Assembly: GCF_017745215.1 (NCBI RefSeq)
Contig: NZ_JAGHZV010000025.1
Coordinates: forward strand, 1-38,979
Origin: Sphingomonas sp.
Lineage (GTDB): Bacteria; Pseudomonadota; Alphaproteobacteria; Sphingomonadales; Sphingomonadaceae
Reading direction: 5' to 3'
DNA length: 38,979 bases
Shown here: positions 1 through 6,511 of the stretch, piece by piece
How the letters are laid out: each line of letters starts with the position of its first letter
Numbering within the stretch: position 1 is the stretch's first letter
Program-made: the position numbers and the translations under genes
Notes under the pieces: generated by a model
Seen by the model: the letters and a program-made list of their open reading frames with translations, nothing else
What the model was told of the DNA's origin: nothing
Database searches by the model: none

Positions 1-1
1 A

Positions 2-229
2 CGGATGAACCGCACCATCAAGGATGCGACGGTCAAACGCTATCACTACGACAGCCACGACCAGCTTCGACAGCACCTCCAGCTGTTCATCGACGCCTAC
101 AACCATGCCCGCCGCTTGATGACGCTCCGCGGCTTCACACCCTACGAATATGTCGCACGCATCTGGACAGAAGACCCGGCCCGATTCAAAATCGACCCGT
201 ACCGCCTCTCCTCGGGACTAAACACCTAG
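2..229 (+). CDS. IS481-like transposase, C-terminal fragment (cut by window edge)
   Basis: The 5' part lies outside the window; the visible reading frame runs from base 2 to a TAG at 227-229. The residues read as the end of an IS481-family DDE transposase: the stretch RTIKDATVKRYHYDSHDQL is followed by the AYNHARRL and GFTPYEYV segments and a C-terminus ending in LNT, the usual layout of the last 75 residues of this family. It would catalyse cut-and-paste or copy-out movement of its insertion sequence. No terminal inverted repeat can be recognised in the short distance to the next gene: the stop codon overlaps the stop of the convergent gene at 226-228 (shared CTAG). Whether the element is intact depends on sequence to the left. 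Confidence 0.8.
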   Translation, partial: RMNRTIKDATVKRYHYDSHDQLRQHLQLFIDAYNHARRLMTLRGFTPYEYVARIWTEDPARFKIDPYRLSSGLNT

Positions 230-552
230 GCGACGCCCGCCCGCGCCAGGTGCGGGCCGAGCCGGCCGGTGAGCCAGAGGAAGAACATCCGGTAATCGGA
301 GGCCAGCGACCAGAGCGGATAGGTGAAGGTCGCCGGCCGGTTCTTCTCGACCCCGAAATGCGCGGCCCAGGCGAAGCCATAGCCGGCGATCGGCAGCATC
401 ACCCACCACCAGGCGCCCCAGGCGAGCGCGAGCCCGGCGAAGACGAAGGTGAGCGTGGTGCCGACATAGTGCAGCATCCGCGTCTCGGGCCGGGCGTGCT
501 CCTGGAGGTAATAGGGCCAGAAGTCGCGGTAGCGGGTGATGGTCCTCGCCAT
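226..552 (-). CDS. Mpo1/DUF962-like membrane protein
   Basis: A 108-residue protein with two to three hydrophobic segments and the family hallmark near the N-terminus: a WPYYLQEHARPETRMLHYVG segment, that is an aromatic-rich start, a His, then a His-Tyr-x-Gly. This matches the DUF962/YGL010w family, whose yeast member Mpo1 is an ER dioxygenase that alpha-oxidises 2-hydroxy fatty acids; activity in bacteria is inferred only. The start was set at ATG 552 (MARTITRYRDFW) because the extra residues of a longer frame to 594 do not look like protein. Transcribed away from the vapBC operon and convergent with the transposase, with overlapping stop codons. Confidence 0.75.
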   Translation of the reverse strand: MARTITRYRDFWPYYLQEHARPETRMLHYVGTTLTFVFAGLALAWGAWWWVMLPIAGYGFAWAAHFGVEKNRPATFTYPLWSLASDYRMFFLWLTGRLGPHLARAGVA

Positions 553-594
553 GGGGCGGAGGGTACACCCGGGTTCCGCCTCGACGCAAGCCAT

Positions 595-623
595 GGTAGA
601 AAGCCTTCGATCGGAGGTAGAAA
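595..623 (+). promoter_or_regulatory. Direct repeat GGTAGAAA upstream of vapB
   Basis: The octamer GGTAGAAA occurs at 595-602 and again at 616-623, 21 bp apart (about two helical turns) and ending at the vapB start codon; the second copy overlaps the ribosome-binding site GGAGG (613-617). VapB antitoxins usually repress their own operon, so these could be operator half-sites, but that is inference from spacing and position only. Confidence 0.3.
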
Positions 624-890
624 ATGGGCGCGCAGCTCAACATCAAGGATGCCGAGACCGTGCGCCTCGCGCGCGAGCTCGCCGACGCGACCGGCCAGCC
701 GATCACCCAGGCGATCCGCCAGGCGCTCGAGCACGAGCTGGCGCGGCGCGAGGAGGAGATTCAGGCCAAGATCGCCCGCGTCAACGAAGTCGTCGCCGAG
801 TTCCAGCACAACATGCCCGAGGAATGGCGCGACAAGACCTCCAAGGAGATCATGGACTCGATCTACGACGAGCACGGCCTGCCCAAATGA
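624..890 (+). CDS. vapB: VapB-type antitoxin (Rv0623/PSK-like)
   Basis: An 88-residue protein opening with MGAQLNIKDAETVRLARELA and continuing with TGQPITQAIRQALEHEL, the ribbon-helix-helix pattern of the Rv0623-like/PSK transcription factor family that serves as VapB antitoxin. The second half is long-helical and charged (RREEEIQAKIARVNEVV), suited to wrapping the toxin. A ribosome-binding site GGAGG lies six bases before the ATG. The stop overlaps the vapC start (ATGA, 887-890), the normal translational coupling of a type II toxin-antitoxin pair. It is expected to neutralise the downstream PIN nuclease and to bind the operon promoter. Confidence 0.88.
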   Translation: MGAQLNIKDAETVRLARELADATGQPITQAIRQALEHELARREEEIQAKIARVNEVVAEFQHNMPEEWRDKTSKEIMDSIYDEHGLPK

Positions 891-1273
891 TCGTCGATAC
901 GTCGGCGATCATGGCGATCCTGCTCGACGAGCCGGAAAGGCCGAGCTTCGTCGCGATGCTGGCGCAGACGACGCTCCCGCGGATCTCCGCCGGCAGCTGG
1001 ATCGAGCTTGCCGCGGTGCAGGGTCGCGGCAATCGGGATTTCCGTCACGCGCTCGAACGCCTCGTCACCGAGTTCGGGTTGAGGGTCGAGCCGGTGAGCA
1101 CCGAACAGGCCCGCATCGGTGCCGAAGCCTATCGCACCTATGGCCAGGGCTCGGGCCACCGGGCCCGGCTCAACTTCGGCGACTGCTTCGCCTATGCCCT
1201 GGCTCGCGAGAGCGCCGAGCCGCTGCTGTTCAAGGGCGACGATTTCGGCCACACCGACGTTCGCGCGGCGTGA
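887..1273 (+). CDS. vapC: VapC-type PIN-domain toxin ribonuclease
   Basis: A 128-residue PIN-domain protein. The acidic residues expected to hold Mg2+ are visible: D4 in MIVDTSAI, E40 in GSWIEL, D99 in NFGDCFAYALA, and D118/D119 in FKGDDF. Family members cleave tRNA or rRNA and stop translation when the antitoxin is lost. The gene starts inside the vapB stop (ATGA) and its own stop overlaps the GTG start of the glycosylase gene (GTGA, 1270-1273), so all three genes appear to be one translationally coupled operon. All catalytic positions are present, so the toxin is probably functional. Confidence 0.9.
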   Translation: MIVDTSAIMAILLDEPERPSFVAMLAQTTLPRISAGSWIELAAVQGRGNRDFRHALERLVTEFGLRVEPVSTEQARIGAEAYRTYGQGSGHRARLNFGDCFAYALARESAEPLLFKGDDFGHTDVRAA

Positions 1274-1770
1274 ACCCGCGCAAGCACAGCTTCCCGCCCG
1301 TGGTCGACGCGCACGTCCGGCTGCTGATCCTCGGCAGCCTGCCCGGCGAGCGCTCGCTGGCCGAGCAGCGCTATTATGCGCATCCCCAGAACCAGTTCTG
1401 GCGGCTCGTCTCCGCCGCGATCGGGCAGGACATCACCGGGCTGCCCTATGACAAGCGGCTCGCTGCGCTCCGCCACGCGCATGTCGGCCTGTGGGACGTC
1501 GTCGCCAGCGCACGCCGCCGGGGCAGCACCGATGCCGCGCTCGAGGAGGTCGAGGCGCACGACGTCGCCGCTCTCGCCGCGACCCTGCCCGAGCTGCGCG
1601 CGATCGCGTTCAACGGCGGCACCGCGCACCGCCACGGCCTGCGCCAGCTCGGCGCCGCCGCAACGCGCTACGAGATCCTCGCGCTGCCTTCGAGCAGCCC
1701 GCTCCACACCATTGGTTTCGAAGCGAAACGACCCGCCTGGGCGGCGCTCGCACGCTTCCTGCGGGACTAG
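1270..1770 (+). CDS. DNA-deoxyinosine (hypoxanthine) glycosylase, UDG superfamily
   Basis: A 166-residue protein starting at GTG. It carries the uracil-DNA-glycosylase superfamily layout of the hypoxanthine-DNA glycosylase (HDG, family 6) branch: motif 1 LILGSLPGERS (residues 19-29), the YYAHPQNQFWRL segment (35-46), and the late motif LPSSSPLHTIG (139-149). Such enzymes excise deamination products such as hypoxanthine, starting base excision repair. N41 in the PQNQFW segment is the conserved Asn of the branch. The start codon overlaps the vapC stop by four bases, so expression probably follows the toxin-antitoxin operon, an unusual partner for a repair enzyme. The substrate assignment rests on motif likeness. 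Confidence 0.82.
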   Translation: MNPRKHSFPPVVDAHVRLLILGSLPGERSLAEQRYYAHPQNQFWRLVSAAIGQDITGLPYDKRLAALRHAHVGLWDVVASARRRGSTDAALEEVEAHDVAALAATLPELRAIAFNGGTAHRHGLRQLGAAATRYEILALPSSSPLHTIGFEAKRPAWAALARFLRD

Positions 1771-1856
1771 CGGCGGCTCGATTTACGCAAGCTGGTGCTG
1801 GGAGGACGGGAGAAATCCATCTGCTCCTTGCAGAGCCCCAGCTGATCCCCTCTCAA

Positions 1857-1940
1857 TCGTCATCCCGGCGAAAGCCGGGACCCAGGGCAGCGAGCCATGT
1901 CGCCCGTGGCTCTGGGTCCCGGCTTTCGCCGGGATGACGG
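1857..1940. repeat. REP-like palindrome, family A, copy 1
   Basis: An inverted pair: 1857-1887 reads TCGTCATCCCGGCGAAAGCC and onward, and 1910-1940 is its reverse complement almost perfectly. It could form a long cruciform or RNA hairpin. Further copies are at 10875-10956 and 14616-14698 and a fragment at 30868-30885. All are intergenic. It lies between the ends of the convergent glycosylase and amidohydrolase genes, where it could also act as a bidirectional terminator or RNA stabiliser. Confidence 0.85.
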
Positions 1941-1999
1941 CTTAAGGGAACGACTTCAACCGACGGCGGGAGGCAAATCCAGAATGCCCCTTGCCAATC

Positions 2000-2037
2000 C
2001 GCCTCAATCTCGCCATAATTACGGCAAGATTGAGGCG
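2000..2037. repeat. Intergenic inverted repeat with AT-rich loop
   Basis: CGCCTCAATCT at 2000-2010 is perfectly complementary to AGATTGAGGCG at 2027-2037, and the pairing extends inward by three more base pairs after one mismatch, around an ATAATT loop. It is not related to the REP-like palindromes. No T-run follows on either strand, so it is not a typical terminator. Together with the neighbouring palindromes it fills the 379-bp gap 1771-2149, in which no gene is visible. Confidence 0.6.
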
Positions 2038-2096
2038 AACCCCGAAACGGGCACGCCTCCCCCGAGGTCGGCGACGGTTCTAGGGACGTCGCCGGC

Positions 2097-2138
2097 GCCG
2101 CCGCGGCCCGCCAAACCGCAAGCCCGAGCCGCGGCGGC
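2097..2138 (-). terminator. GC-rich hairpin after the amidohydrolase gene
   Basis: GCCGCCGCGGC at 2097-2107 pairs perfectly with GCCGCGGCGGC at 2128-2138 around a 20-nt loop. It begins 12 bases past the amidohydrolase stop codon in its direction of transcription. No T-tract follows, so it is at best a weak intrinsic terminator or a 3'-end stabiliser. Confidence 0.4.
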
Positions 2139-2149
2139 CCCTTTCCCCG

Positions 2150-4201
2150 CTACTTCGGCCGGCCCGAGAAGCCCGCCGCCTCGCGCAGCTCGTCGGCGTT
2201 CATCAGCGCGCCGTCGGACATCACCCACACCGTGTGGCGCATGTCGCCGATATTCTTCGAGGGATCGCCGTCGACCAACACCAGATCGGCTTCCTTCCCG
2301 ACCGTGATCGATCCCGTCGCCTTGTCCGCCCCCACCAGCCGCGCCGGCGCGATCGTCGCGGTCTGCAGCGCCTGGGCAGGGGTCATGCCCGCCTGGATGT
2401 AGATCTCGAGCTCGCGGATGATCTCGACGCCATAGCCGTCGGTCCCCGCGACGATCGGCACGCCCGCGTCGTGCAGCCGCTTCACCAGCTCGACCATCTT
2501 GGCATAGCTGCGGCGATAATCGTCGCGCGTCGTCCCCGGCGGGGGCATGTCGCCGCCACTGCGGAAGCTGCGCTCCACCGCAGGCGGGACCGTTCCCATA
2601 TAGGGCACATAGGCCGGGGTGAGCTCGCCGTTGGCGACGAGGTAGAGCTGCTCGAAGGTCGAGATCGTCGGGTCGACGGTGATCTTCTTCGCCGCCATCA
2701 GCGGGATCAGCGACTTGAACGGCTCGGCCGAGAGGTCGACGTTCTGGGCGTATTTGCCCGGCCCCTGCCAGCGCGCCAGCCCGTTCGAGACGTTGACCAC
2801 CGAATCCGGCATCGCCTGCATCATCACGAAGTTGATGTGGGTGATCTCGTCATAGCCGTGCGCGATCACGTCGGTGGGGCGCAGCGTCGCAGGGATATGG
2901 CCATGGACGTGGAGGCCCAGCCTGTGCGCTTCCGCGATCGCCGGATAAAGCCATTCGGGCTTCATCGAGGTGTAGAACTTCACGGCTGCGAAGCCCTTGT
3001 CCTTCGCCATCCGCACTGCGGCGACGGCTTCCTCGGGAGAGGAAACGGTGACGCCGCCCTGCGCCTGGAGCGGGCCCTTGCCGTCGATCAGCACCGAGGA
3101 ATAGACCGTCGGGAACACCAGCTCGTGCCGCGCGATGCGGGCGCTGCGCTCGATCGTCGGCGCGACGTCGGCGCCCGGGTTGCGCGCCGACGTCTCGCCG
3201 AGCGAGAGCAGCATCAGCCCCTGCAAGTCGCTGCCGACGTGCATGTGCGCGTCCCAGATCCCCGGTGTGAGCGTCTTGCCGGTGCCGTCGATCACCTTGG
3301 CATTGGCGGGCACCTTGACGCTCGCCGCCGGCCCGACCGCGGCGATCCTGCCCGCGTCGGCGACGACGGTCTGGTCGTCGAGCCAGGCGCCGTTGATCGA
3401 GTCGAACAGCTTCACATGGGTGAAAGCCACCGGCACCGGCGAGACCTTGCCGAACTTCGCGTAGTTCGCCGGCCCGCGCGCCGCGAGTGCGTCGTCCTGC
3501 GCCTTCTGGAGCCTCAGGAAGTCACCGGTATAGGCTTCGGGGAGGATCGCCATCACCCCGACGAAGCCGAAGAAGCTGCCGTCGGCATTGAGCAGGATCG
3601 GCGAGGGCTCCATCCCCACGCCTTCCACCGCCCAGGCCGAGACCGTCTTCGCCGTCGCGCCGCTGCCGACGGGGACGTCGACGAGGTGGGTCAGCCGCGC
3701 CTCGCCGCCGGGCAGCAGCGATATGCGCTTGCCCGGCGCCTTGTAGAGCAGCTCGGCGAAGGTCGCGTTCGAACTCCAGGTGCCGCCCGCGGTCGAATAT
3801 TGCCGCACGCCGTCGTCGGCGACGTCGCCCGCGTCGAGCTGCGACTTCCACCTGGCGCGGCCGCTCTCGATCGCAAAGGTCTCGGCCGCGTCGCCGGCGG
3901 GCGTCACGCCGCGCACGACGACCTTGTCGATCCGGCCCGCGCCGTCGACGTGGATCGTCTCGTCCTGCTCCCACACCATCCCGCGCAGCAACATGCTCTC
4001 GCGTGAGACGTAGCTGCCGTCCGCGCCGCGCCAGAGGAACGAAGTGCCGTGCTGCCCCGCCGCAGAGATGATCACCAGCTTCTGGGCATCGGCGGGCGGC
4101 ACGAGCAACTGGTCCTTGGGCGTCTGCGCGGCGGCGGGGACGGCGGCAGCGAGCGCGGCGCAGGAACAGGCGAGCGCAAGCGCGAGGCGGCGGAACTTCA
4201 T
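2150..4201 (-). CDS. Secreted amidohydrolase-family metalloenzyme
   Basis: A 683-residue protein with a signal peptide (MKFRRLALALACSCAALAA, cleavage near residue 25 after AAA). The C-terminal half is an amidohydrolase-superfamily barrel: H319-M-H321 in WDAHMHVGSD, a Lys in AVKFYTSMK, His in HVHGHIPATLRP, His in ITHINF and the Asp in VAGTDGYGVEI. These are the metal ligands and general base of imidazolonepropionase-like and prolidase-like secreted hydrolases. The N-terminal ~280 residues are beta-rich without a known motif. The start was chosen at ATG 4201 because a strong site (AGGGAGGA) lies just upstream and it gives a clean signal peptide; a frame to 4228 lacks both. Substrate unknown; hydrolysis of peptides, lactams or cyclic amides in the periplasm is the likely role. 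Confidence 0.85.
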   Translation of the reverse strand: MKFRRLALALACSCAALAAAVPAAAQTPKDQLLVPPADAQKLVIISAAGQHGTSFLWRGADGSYVSRESMLLRGMVWEQDETIHVDGAGRIDKVVVRGVTPAGDAAETFAIESGRARWKSQLDAGDVADDGVRQYSTAGGTWSSNATFAELLYKAPGKRISLLPGGEARLTHLVDVPVGSGATAKTVSAWAVEGVGMEPSPILLNADGSFFGFVGVMAILPEAYTGDFLRLQKAQDDALAARGPANYAKFGKVSPVPVAFTHVKLFDSINGAWLDDQTVVADAGRIAAVGPAASVKVPANAKVIDGTGKTLTPGIWDAHMHVGSDLQGLMLLSLGETSARNPGADVAPTIERSARIARHELVFPTVYSSVLIDGKGPLQAQGGVTVSSPEEAVAAVRMAKDKGFAAVKFYTSMKPEWLYPAIAEAHRLGLHVHGHIPATLRPTDVIAHGYDEITHINFVMMQAMPDSVVNVSNGLARWQGPGKYAQNVDLSAEPFKSLIPLMAAKKITVDPTISTFEQLYLVANGELTPAYVPYMGTVPPAVERSFRSGGDMPPPGTTRDDYRRSYAKMVELVKRLHDAGVPIVAGTDGYGVEIIRELEIYIQAGMTPAQALQTATIAPARLVGADKATGSITVGKEADLVLVDGDPSKNIGDMRHTVWVMSDGALMNADELREAAGFSGRPK

Positions 4202-4265
4202 CGAGTCTTCCTCCCTGAGGTGTATCACTCAACTATTACACTAGACCCGCCGCCCGGCAAGCGGC

Positions 4266-4583
4266 ATGAGGTGGGCGATGTTCGCCATCTTCCTGCTCGC
4301 GCTCGCCCTGCAGCAGCAAAGCGCCCCTCCGGCGACAGGCGACGTCGCGCCCGAGGATGTGATCGTCGTGACGGCGAAGAAGCACAAGTGCCGGCTCTCG
4401 ATCGCCAGCCGCGTGATCTCGGACAGCGAGTTCCAGAAGCGCGCGGCCGAATGGGCGGCGGGCCGGCCGGTACGCGTGATGGTACCGGCGGGGACCGACT
4501 ATCAATGCCTCGCCAAGATCATGTTCCGCCTCAACGACCATGGCGTGAAGCGCGCCGCCTTCGTGGATGCGCCGGCGGAGTAG
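4266..4583 (+). CDS. Small secreted protein of unknown function
   Basis: A 105-residue protein with a hydrophobic N-terminus (MRWAMFAIFLLALALQQQ) that reads as a signal peptide, then the segment VIVVTAKKHKCRLSIASRVI and a second Cys in TDYQCLAKIMF, so one disulphide is possible. No known domain was recognised. It is divergent from the amidohydrolase gene, sharing a 64-bp gap, and is followed immediately by a reading frame of clearly different base composition (a GTG at 4583 overlaps its stop). GC content and codon use fit the rest of the chromosome, so it is probably a real native gene. Confidence 0.6.
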   Translation: MRWAMFAIFLLALALQQQSAPPATGDVAPEDVIVVTAKKHKCRLSIASRVISDSEFQKRAAEWAAGRPVRVMVPAGTDYQCLAKIMFRLNDHGVKRAAFVDAPAE

Positions 4584-4588
4584 TGAAC

Positions 4589-5200
4589 ATGATCTACCTA
4601 GGAATTCCTGCCTGGGCTCGAGAATGCGAACAAATTGAAAATTGGAGTGGGTTGGGTCCGGCCCGAGCCGCTCGCCTAGTTCAGTTTGGACCGATGTCGT
4701 TCTATTATTGGAATTGCGATAAATATGTTGCCGCATATGGAGGAAATGTCATCTACGGATGGCAAATAGTTGCCGTTCCGGGTCTCTTTGCCAAAGCACT
4801 TCATCATGCAGTGGTGGAGGCAGAAGATGGATCGCTTGTTGATCCGACAGATCCTTATGGCGTTCATACTGGAGAGACGACAATTTTGCTGGATAACAGC
4901 TTGCAGCCAGCGCGGGATTATCCACCACTCTATTCAAACAAATATCTGCCGTTTTCTGAGCAAGGTGCAAATGCTTGCCGCCTCGTGCGGGACGCGGAGG
5001 AGGATCAGCTTGAGATTTGCCGACGCCTGAACGCGATTGCAAAGTCGCAGGGGATTGAATGGAGTCCCGAAGAATATAGAGGACCCGATCTTACCGAAGA
5101 AGTCCATTTCCTTCATGATGCTTACGCTGAAACACAGCAGCGAATCAGTGCGGCATACGATTTCTGCCGGTCTATTCTGGATGCTAATAAGAGCTCATGA
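4589..5200 (+). CDS. Unknown protein of atypical base composition, possible Cys-His-Asp hydrolase fold
   Basis: A 203-residue protein from ATG 4589; a GTG at 4583 would add two residues. The gene is visibly AT-richer than its neighbours, with many AAA, ATT and TTT codons, which suggests recent acquisition. No family is recognised with confidence. The central part shows NCDKYVAAYGGNVIYGW, then ALHHAVVE, then GSLVDPTDP: C43, H72/H73 and D85 stand in the order of a papain- or transglutaminase-like triad, and the Gly-Trp before the His and the Val-Asp-x-Thr after it recall small uncharacterised hydrolase-like proteins. The C-terminal 60 residues are helical. The following 87 bp up to the convergent gene at 5288 hold nothing evident. 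Confidence 0.6.
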   Translation: MIYLGIPAWARECEQIENWSGLGPARAARLVQFGPMSFYYWNCDKYVAAYGGNVIYGWQIVAVPGLFAKALHHAVVEAEDGSLVDPTDPYGVHTGETTILLDNSLQPARDYPPLYSNKYLPFSEQGANACRLVRDAEEDQLEICRRLNAIAKSQGIEWSPEEYRGPDLTEEVHFLHDAYAETQQRISAAYDFCRSILDANKSS

Positions 5201-5287
5201 CTCTAAGCATCCTGTTCGCCGCTGATTTTAGTAATTCACTTGGTCGAAGATCAGGGAATGGACCGAGGTCGCCTGGGATATAGAGCT

Positions 5288-6418
5288 TCAACCTTCGCCA
5301 CCGCCGCACTCGTGGCCCGAGTCGAGGATGCCGCGGATCGCCTCGCGCGCGGCCGATTGCGCCCCGGCCGGGCTCGCGCGGCGATAGGTGCGGTAATAGG
5401 CCGCCAGCTCGGTCACCGCCGCGTCGGCCGTGGCCGTCGGAACCCCCTTGAGGCGCGGCAGCGGCTTGCCCAGACTCGGCTTGCTGCCCGGCCCAACGCC
5501 TTCGCCAAGCCGCGCCGCCGAGACCATGCCGGCATAGCCGCGATAGGCCGAGAAGCGGATCGTCCCCTGGCACGGCGGCCAGCTTGCACTGATCTGCGCG
5601 ACGAGCGCGTCGAGCTTGGGCAGCGGCGGCAGCGTCATCTCGCAGTCGGGCGAGGGAATGAAATTGTCGAGCGTGCTGCCGTAGATCGCCTGCGTCGACT
5701 GCCACAGCGCCGGGCGCCGCACGATCGCCGCGCAGGGCATCGTCATCGGATTGTACCGGCCCTCCTCATAAGTGGCGAGCACGGGGAGCAGCTGCTCGAA
5801 CGCGTCCTTGACCGTGAAGACGTCCTCGGCGCGCGTGATGCCCTGGTCCTTCAGCATGTCGCGGCCATAGCCGCGGTCGCGTTCGCTCTGGAGCAGCGCG
5901 ACCTTGGGGCGGAGCAGCCGAAGCAACCGCTCGCGGTCCGCACCCGACCAGGCCGCCCGGACGGGATGCGAGACCCAGACGAGCACCGCTTCGTAGAGCG
6001 GCGCCACCTCGGGATCGGTCCGCCGCAGCGTCTCGAGCGCGAGCGGGGTCGCAGTGAACAGCGCAGCGACCGCAAGATCATGGTTCCGGCTGTCATAGCG
6101 CTCGGCGAGGCACGCCTCGCGCGTCTTGTAGGCGCGGGCATAGTCGAGGCAGTCGTCACGTTCCTTCAGCCAGGCGCGCTGGCTCGGCAGCAGGTTGGCG
6201 GGGCCCCTGCCGAACGCGCTGGTCTTCGCCGCGGCATAGAGCCTCGCCATGGTTCGATCGGCCTTCGAAAGCCCCGGATCGCGGCAGACGCTCTGCTCGA
6301 TCACGCCCTTGGCGGCCTTGCAGTCGAAGCTCGGCCCGGCGCCGTCCTGCGCAGCCGCGGGGGCACCGAGGAGGAGCAGCGGCGCGATCGCGAGCAAGCC
6401 GAGCCGAACGATGCGCAT
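5288..6418 (-). CDS. Secreted protein with LprI-like N-terminal domain
   Basis: A 376-residue protein with a signal peptide (MRIVRLGLLAIAPLLLLGAP, cleavage near AAAQ). Directly after it comes FDCKAAKGVIEQSVCRDPGL, then ADRTMARLYAAA and a QRAWLKERDDC segment: the Cys spacing and the W-x-x-x-R-D-x-C end are those of the LprI/DUF1311 domain, named after a mycobacterial lysozyme inhibitor. The remaining ~270 residues match nothing recognised, although further Cys pairs occur (PCAAIVRR, SPDCEM, WPPCQG and the terminal ECGGGEG). It is probably periplasmic. A lysozyme-inhibiting role cannot be assumed, because this domain is widespread in unrelated proteins. Confidence 0.72.
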   Translation of the reverse strand: MRIVRLGLLAIAPLLLLGAPAAAQDGAGPSFDCKAAKGVIEQSVCRDPGLSKADRTMARLYAAAKTSAFGRGPANLLPSQRAWLKERDDCLDYARAYKTREACLAERYDSRNHDLAVAALFTATPLALETLRRTDPEVAPLYEAVLVWVSHPVRAAWSGADRERLLRLLRPKVALLQSERDRGYGRDMLKDQGITRAEDVFTVKDAFEQLLPVLATYEEGRYNPMTMPCAAIVRRPALWQSTQAIYGSTLDNFIPSPDCEMTLPPLPKLDALVAQISASWPPCQGTIRFSAYRGYAGMVSAARLGEGVGPGSKPSLGKPLPRLKGVPTATADAAVTELAAYYRTYRRASPAGAQSAAREAIRGILDSGHECGGGEG

Positions 6419-6511
6419 GCGGTGTTTCTCCCCTGGGACGCGGGCGCTTCCATGGCCGATCCGGGCACGCCGGGTCTACCCCGCGCGGTCATGTTCTGAT
6501 AATGTTCCCCC

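Noticed and set aside
1857..1940. CRISPR array
   Set aside because: Palindromic repeats occur as isolated inverted pairs, not as regularly spaced direct repeats, and no cas gene is present.
5288..6418. Calling the LprI-like protein a lysozyme inhibitor
   Set aside because: The domain is named from one characterised member and most of this protein is unrelated, so only the domain was reported.
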